Below, piece after piece: positions 58,600 to 64,000 of a DNA stretch of 64,000 nt. Every line of letters begins with the position of its first letter. The stretch's first letter is position 1. Origin of the DNA: Pectinophora gossypiella (Eukaryota > Arthropoda > Insecta > Lepidoptera > Gelechiidae). The stretch covers positions 11,903,534 to 11,967,533 of the forward strand of contig NC_065422.1 in NCBI RefSeq assembly GCF_024362695.1. The letters are read 5' to 3'. Position numbers and translations under genes: made by a program. The notes under the pieces were generated by a model. The model ran no database searches. It saw only the letters and a program-made list of their open reading frames with translations, and had not been told where the DNA came from.

Positions 58600-59810
58600 G
58601 AAGTCCTAAAATGATTATAACGTATGGTGATATATTGTGAATAGCTCATACACAAAAATACAAAATACGAAAAGAAAAAAATGACGAGAAGTATCTAAAA
58701 GCGTTACGTTACGGTTTTCTTTTTAATTTCATTTAAGTTAGTTTTATTTGAAAAGCTTTTAGCGACAAATTAAAGTGAGTTGAGTATGATGATCTTTGTC
58801 AAAGCTTATGTTGCTGAAGTCAGGGAAAGAAGTCAGTCCCTTGAATCTTTATTTCATAATAACAACACGACAGAAATAGATATAGTAAACGTCGCTGCTG
58901 CGTATAATAAATAGTAAGCGACACTTTTCCTCTTTTCCCTAAATATCGGACCCATCAATCCGTTTTCAAATGACATCCGTAATATTTATGTGAATAAAAT
59001 GAAAATGGATTTAAATGGAATCTTAGGATGAATAAGCACGGAGATCTAAGGATAGCGATACAAAAGGACAATAAATAAATATGAACGGGTAAAGACAGAA
59101 ATAGAACTCCAATAGTTTAAGTATTATACCCAAATCCCTGTTGATAGGCAATATTGAGTAGATACTCTGCTACCTATAGAAGCAGAATTCTGCGAAAAAT
59201 AGGAAAACTCTAGGCAGATGAGTCATTATTATTCTTGATAAACTTATAGGTAGCCTCTTCTATCCTCATTTAAAAAACTAATTCTTCTATGTTTGAAGAG
59301 CAATTAATTCTTAAATTATTTACGATATTTACTTACTTAATAATTACCTAACAATGAAAACGATGTTTGGACACGTTCAGTATTTCTGCACAAATTCCCT
59401 TCAAATTCCATAGAAACTCGTTTTGACGCTTAGTTAAAATATGTCATTTAGACTAATGTGCAGCCGATTGGAGTCGTATTTATAATCCATTACTTACCTA
59501 GGTAAGGTACCTCTGTAATATCTAGATATTACAACAGAAATAACTAATTAATAAATACTTTAAGCTTACACATAAAGGCTGAAAGTTGTTTTGAAAGCGG
59601 TCTAATTGAATCAAACGGTACTGGAACCATTTTGATAGATATATCAAAGACTTTTGAAGCTATTTTTAGTTTACATCAGTTCATTTAATGCGAGTCAATC
59701 ACTGGTTCGTTTGAAACTAGAATAAAAGCTTTTGACGTAGTTACATTCCATGTAGCAGATGAAAGAATTGCGGTACTCGTTTATAGTACGTGTATTCAGA
59801 GTATTACATA
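58600..59810. other. Intergenic with two adjacent palindromes
   Basis: AT-rich. CTTACCTAGGTAAG (59493-59506) and TGTAATATCTAGATATTACA (59514-59533) are perfect palindromes eight bases apart. Nothing else is recognised. Confidence 0.5.
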
Positions 59811-59814
59811 CTCG

Positions 59815-59888
59815 TAACATAACCAGCCTATATACGGTATGGAGCATACTCCACCACGCTGCTCCAATGCGTGTTGGTGGAGGGTGCA
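59815..59888 (-). mobile_element. SINE-A2 or RTE-like tail scrap
   Basis: GTATGGAGCATACTCCACCA and CGCTGCTCCAATGCGTGTTGG resemble the pre-tail region of SINE-A2 at 45180-45230. Confidence 0.5.
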
Positions 59889-60244
59889 TTGATATACAAT
59901 ATTATTATATTACGTTGCTTTGGTTAATTTAATTCGTTTTTATTTAATTTTTTTATTTTGACGTTTCTTATGGTTGACTACGATTCGTTCTTAATTGAAA
60001 TCATACTAAAATTCTTTGAGTCTCATGTGATACTCTAACGAGACACGGCTTTTATAATCCTTTATTTTGATATCAATATTTATACTCGTATGTATGATCA
60101 CTTTAAAAGTTAGACGAACGAAACGAAATGAAAAGGTAGTGCTCTGTTGCTAATTTCATTTTGTAAAATGAGAATATGGTCATTTCCAGATTGAGACTCT
60201 TGGAGCAATGGCTCAAAATCATGTCGCAAAGTCAGTACTCTTAT

Positions 60245-60447
60245 ACAGGATGTTTGTGACACTATACTGAACAATGAGGGGATGATTCAGCTCATGATTC
60301 TGAGTTAATATCAAGTGGAATTTTTCGTAGCAAATTTTTTTTTAGTTATTTTTTTTGCGATAGAAAATTCCACTTGATATTAACTAAGATTCATGAGCCG
60401 AATCATCCGCGTCAGTATTCGATACGGTATCACTATAGCACCCTGTA
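60245..60447. mobile_element. M2 fold-back MITE, full copy
   Basis: ACAGGATGTTTGTGACACTA at the left pairs with TATCACTATAGCACCCTGTA at the right. The arms include AAGTGGAATTTTTCG against AGAAAATTCCACTT. It is flanked by TATA/TTATA, consistent with TA-rich target preference. Confidence 0.75.
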
Positions 60448-60449
60448 TT

Positions 60450-61750
60450 ATACGGACATGGATGCGCATCTCCGCCTAGGAGTGAATCCATAGAATAACT
60501 TACAGAGAAGACCCTCTATCGCACTCTCGCTTGTTTGATTAGTCGATTTCATCCCGCTCCGCTTTAGTACAAAGGCATCCAAATAGCACTTAATACTACA
60601 TCTCATGAATTCTAATTTAAGCTGAATACATATCCGAATTCTTTGAAATCGTCCGTTTTTTTAGTTTTGAATCGAAACAATCACTAATACAGAACAGATA
60701 AGATCGATGTTTATTTATTATACGTTTATTTTGTCGGTATATTTTGAAAAATTCGGCGCATAATATCAAACACTTTAATGACAATCCATCAAAATAAGAA
60801 TCGTCCTTATCTGTTTTGTGACGATGATTATAATACCATACAAGTGTAAAAATTCTGACAGCGTGTTAGATTCGAAAGAATCCAAGGGCATTAACCAAGT
60901 TGCAAACGATATGTTTTATAACTGTCGATGTGTTTTCAACTTGGCTAAGGCCCATGATGCTTCAAACACTGGAAGCACCCAGTTTTGTTCTCAACGATTA
61001 CAGTGTAACAAAATGCCCTAGACATCTAAATCACCTAACCCAAAAATACCCAGGACTATTGTAGAGCACCTAAATCTAGTGTGAAACGTATAGTAGATGC
61101 AAGTACCCTTCCGCGTTCCGCAATTGAGCATATATTATTTAGACTTACGTTGCGCAATACTATGTCTAATGCGCGTAACGCTAGTCCCAGATAGGGTTGT
61201 CAAAACTGTCGTTGTTTTAAAATTATATAGTATTTCACTTTAAAGCACGACCATAGACTAATTAATAATACTACGTATAGAACGGTATCTCTCCGCGTCG
61301 CACCAATTCGTATTGGGGGCCGGGATAGATTTACCTAATCGCATCTGAGTCTTATTTTAGTTTACATGGCCGTTAGGCAATAAGGAGTAAAGGGGAGGGA
61401 GCGGAGACTCTGTCACGTTAGCACTTACATAGTGAGGTAAGGCGGAACACGGTAAGAATGAGATTTTTATTTGGAGTGTCCGAGGTGTGATATAGCATAA
61501 ACAGCCTTTAACACGTAACTTATGTGTAGTCGTCGCTTACTCCACAACCCTGTTTGTCAGCACATGCGGAGAAACATTCAGACTTGACTTTTAGAAAAGT
61601 TCGTTCCCTACACTAATCTGATCGGCAATTGAAGCTGGAATCATTAATCTAATGTTGTGATTTTCAAAATACACGACAATTTATTTTATCTGTGTTAGAC
61701 ACTGTTAAAAAAGTTTAAAGTTTATTACTATCAGACTTAAAATCAATATA
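60450..61750. other. Intergenic, no gene seen
   Basis: AT-rich with a slightly GC-richer patch at about 61280-61480 (GTATTGGGGGCCGGGATAGA, GGAGGGAGCGGAGACTCTGT). No family recognised. Confidence 0.4.
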
Positions 61751-61753
61751 GCT

Positions 61754-61926
61754 TCCAGGAAGTCTAAAAAAGCCACTAGAAGCAATTAATTTAAAAAGCA
61801 ATATTGCAGTTTGATATTTGTGCATACTCATACCTAAAGTCAGTGCTCAATGTCAACAAATCAAATTTTAATGACATATTGCTCTTTAGATGAATTGCTT
61901 CCATGTGGCATTTTTAACCTCCCAGT
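61754..61926. mobile_element. M3 fold-back MITE, diverged full copy
   Basis: AGCCACTAGAAGCAATTAAT on the left, ATGAATTGCTTCCATGTGGC on the right. The ends CCAGGAAG and CTCCCAGT agree with the ends of the copy at 22690. Confidence 0.65.
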
Positions 61927-62369
61927 AAATTTTACCAATTCTATTCAAACAAAGCTTGACGCTATTTGTAAATCCGCTGCTCACGGCTAAAGAAATCGAA
62001 TATCCGTAGCAGTTCATTCTAATTTCGCACTAATCCGGTCTTAAGCCATATCGTCCAGTAGAGTCCAATTTAGTTCCAACCCTAGTTCCAGGTTGGCAAA
62101 CGGCCATTTCGCGGGCTATTCCGGGCGATGACCTCCTTAACGTCTTCCTACCTCGAAAACAATGCGTTTTTATTGCAAACAGACACAATGAGTATTAAGC
62201 GGTGCCCTACATTCGGCGTTGAAAGAGAACTTTTTTCGGCTACGGCTTCCGTGGTCTGCGGTGAAAAAATGTCGCCCCATCTGAGTTTGATTCCCGTGGA
62301 CTGACAAAATCTCTTAGTATCACTAACAGTATTCTTCTTATGTCGTGTGAGTTGTCTTTGTGAGATCAA

Positions 62370-62612
62370 TGATCAACCTCATCAATCAGGTGGCAGGGTT
62401 ACTATTGAGCCGCCAAAATCTTGGCTGACGGAACGACTACATATTCACACGGATCATCTTATATTCGGAAAATCGGGTGATCAACTTGCAACGTTCTAAC
62501 TAAACTAGGAATCAGAAAAAGTTTTTTATGATAGGTACGTTCCTACCGAGGTTCTAGCCCAGGACATCCGGAACTTGAGCCTGACGTTCAATCACTGGAC
62601 CAGAGAGGCCGT
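62370..62612 (-). mobile_element. SINE-A, diverged
   Basis: On the - strand: GGCCTCTCTGGTCCAGTGAT head, a decayed box B, and tail words as antisense of AACCTCATCAATCAGGTGGC and ATTGAGCCGCCAAAATC. Confidence 0.6.
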
Positions 62613-62989
62613 CTTCTGATTATTTGTCGCTGTGCCTACCTCACCATCTCTACCTATAGGAATTACGAGACTGTATTGTGAGTTAGTATTAAGCGGTGCC
62701 CTAAATTCTCTGAAAGATACTTTTTCCAGGAGATACATTTCTACGAATGCCTCTCCGCTTGCGAATCCAGAATTGTTTAAACGCTTCAATGGTTTTATTA
62801 AGAGAATAGACAAGTACCTATTGTATTTGTTTGTGTTGTGTGTAATGATGAGAATTTTGTAAATTCTAATTTGATTTTCAATTTTGTAACGTCTGTTGTT
62901 TGTTATTTTGTTGGACTGTAATGATATTTAATTATGTATGAATAACGATGTTTCGTTTGTATTTATGAGTTAAATTGGTGGAATCTTTT

Positions 62990-63045
62990 TCTTATCGTGT
63001 GGGTTGTGAGGTGGAATACCAGCCCTGAGTAGGTGGAATGAGAAT
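62990..63045 (-). mobile_element. SINE-A tail scrap
   Basis: TTCTTATCGTGTGGGTTGTG then AGGTGGAATACCAGCCCTG, antisense to the SINE-A 3' end. Confidence 0.5.
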
Positions 63046-63091
63046 GCATTTCTGAGATTTGACTCCGAACGGCAAGTGGTTAATTTTATTC

Positions 63092-63285
63092 CCTCGTGTG
63101 GGTTGAGAGGTGGATGACCAACCTCGCCAATCCTGGTGTCAAAATTATCGTTGAACCGTCATAGGTACTTGATATGACTCGTGTAACGACTACGGTCTTA
63201 CGCTAATAAGTAGTGACCGGGATCAACGGCTTAACGTGCCTTACGAAGCACGGTGATCTTTATCTTCGGACAATCGACTGATCAA
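63092..63285 (-). mobile_element. SINE-A, core and tail
   Basis: The antisense tail (CGTGTGGGTTGAGAGGTGGA, CCTCGCCAATCCTGGTGTCA) leads into the core (AACGGCTTAACGTGCCTTAC, GAAGCACGG). The tRNA head is missing. Confidence 0.6.
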
Positions 63286-63289
63286 TGAC

Positions 63290-64000
63290 AATGGGTGGTT
63301 TATGGTAGGACAGGATGATTTACCATAAAATTTTAAAAGTACCAACCCAATCTGTATTAGCTTTGTGATTAACAGATACTTATGCAACTTCTCCAAAAAA
63401 TATATTAAGAGAACGTAAGGCGCAAAATTTAGACCTACGTTTTTTACATCCTAAATCTGTGGTTTATGCCATGAATCAACACAGACCCTTCCAAAACAGC
63501 TGTAAGATATACAATTCACCAGACGATGAGATCACGCAGAATATAATAATATATTGTGTGTGTAACAGTGATGTAGGTATAAAAAAATAATGAATATTGC
63601 ACACCCGACAAAAGAGTTAAATATAAAAACCCCTTCTCAACATAAAAGAGATAAGCAAACAAAAACATCCCTTTAGTGCCTTGCCCACCATAAAAAGGTT
63701 TTTATACCTATACCTGTAAAAAACTCACTGAAAGTGTTTAGTCACTCAGTATTGAAATAAGAAGTAGGTGCCTTACATAAAAATATTCCACCAATCGAAC
63801 CCCATCAATCTAGCAGAATGAATGAATAAAATTCACAATATCGTTTCTGGGAAAAGGGTATGAAATAAGGGAAATAAAATATAAAAAATTTCATACCATT
63901 TTGTTCAGGGTTTTCTGTATTAGATTAGAATAACCTCAATAAATATGGCCGGGGCTTATCCAATTTACTGAGAAAATTATCGTAGCGAGACAGGCATAAT
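63290..64000. other. Intergenic, no gene seen
   Basis: AT-rich DNA to the window end with no frame or repeat I can name. Confidence 0.45.

Noticed and set aside
62632..62862. Possible retrotransposon C-terminus (...SPLANPELFKRFNGF...)
   Set aside because: Only a loose resemblance to non-LTR C-termini and no supporting repeat structure around it.

Overview
The window is animal nuclear DNA, AT-rich and gene-poor, with spliceosomal introns and dense interspersed repeats. The repeat types point to a moth or butterfly (Lepidoptera): tRNA-headed SINEs, RTE-type LINE tails ending in (GAT/CAT)n, fold-back MITEs, and repeats opening with ACTAGCTTTTG(C/T)CCGCGAC. I cannot name the species. No bacterial operon, CRISPR array, rRNA gene or intact stand-alone tRNA gene is visible; the tRNA-like stretches are SINE heads.

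Two host genes are well supported. (1) A four-exon classical odorant-binding protein gene lies on the + strand at 15356-20690. Its exons join in frame to 177 residues with a signal peptide and six cysteines. (2) A kekkon-family LRR/Ig transmembrane protein lies on the - strand at 42900-44663. It is uninterrupted in one exon, has a splice acceptor just upstream in its 5'UTR, and has a two-codon upstream ORF overlapping its start. Nothing suggests the two genes act together. Four further exon-like frames (61-390, 47592-47757, 49551-49642, 58329-58596) are unassigned.

Layout. 1-15 kb: intergenic, with MITEs, SINEs and two short tandem arrays. 15.3-20.7 kb: the OBP gene, its introns filled with SINEs and a 134-bp-type repeat fragment. 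21-39 kb: an island of nested transposons. It includes three copies of a ~400-bp polyA-tailed retroposon, two RTE fragments, a dead LINE with a zinc-finger-like C-terminus between 122-bp direct repeats, chimeric tRNA/5S SINEs and MITE-in-MITE nesting. 39.8-42.2 kb: a composite element holding a very regular 134-bp tandem array. 42.2-45 kb: the kekkon-like gene. 45-64 kb: mostly unique AT-rich intergenic DNA with scattered repeats.

Local repeat names (mine, not database names): SINE-A, head GGCCTCCGTGGTCCAGTGG; SINE-A2, the same head type with an RTE-like tail; SINE-5S, tRNA box A plus a 5S-like segment and RTE-like tail; B, ends near CTCTGCCTACCCCTTCGGG; C, contains GTTACACTTTGAATCG; D, begins TTGGCCGGACAAATGGGGAG; E, ends near CTACCCCAATTGGG; F, contains CAGTCGCTTCTGTAAAA; M1-M4, inverted-repeat MITEs; R, the ~400-bp retroposon; H, the ACTAGCTTTTG element. 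Coordinates of degraded repeats are good to roughly 10-20 bases unless target-site duplications fix them.
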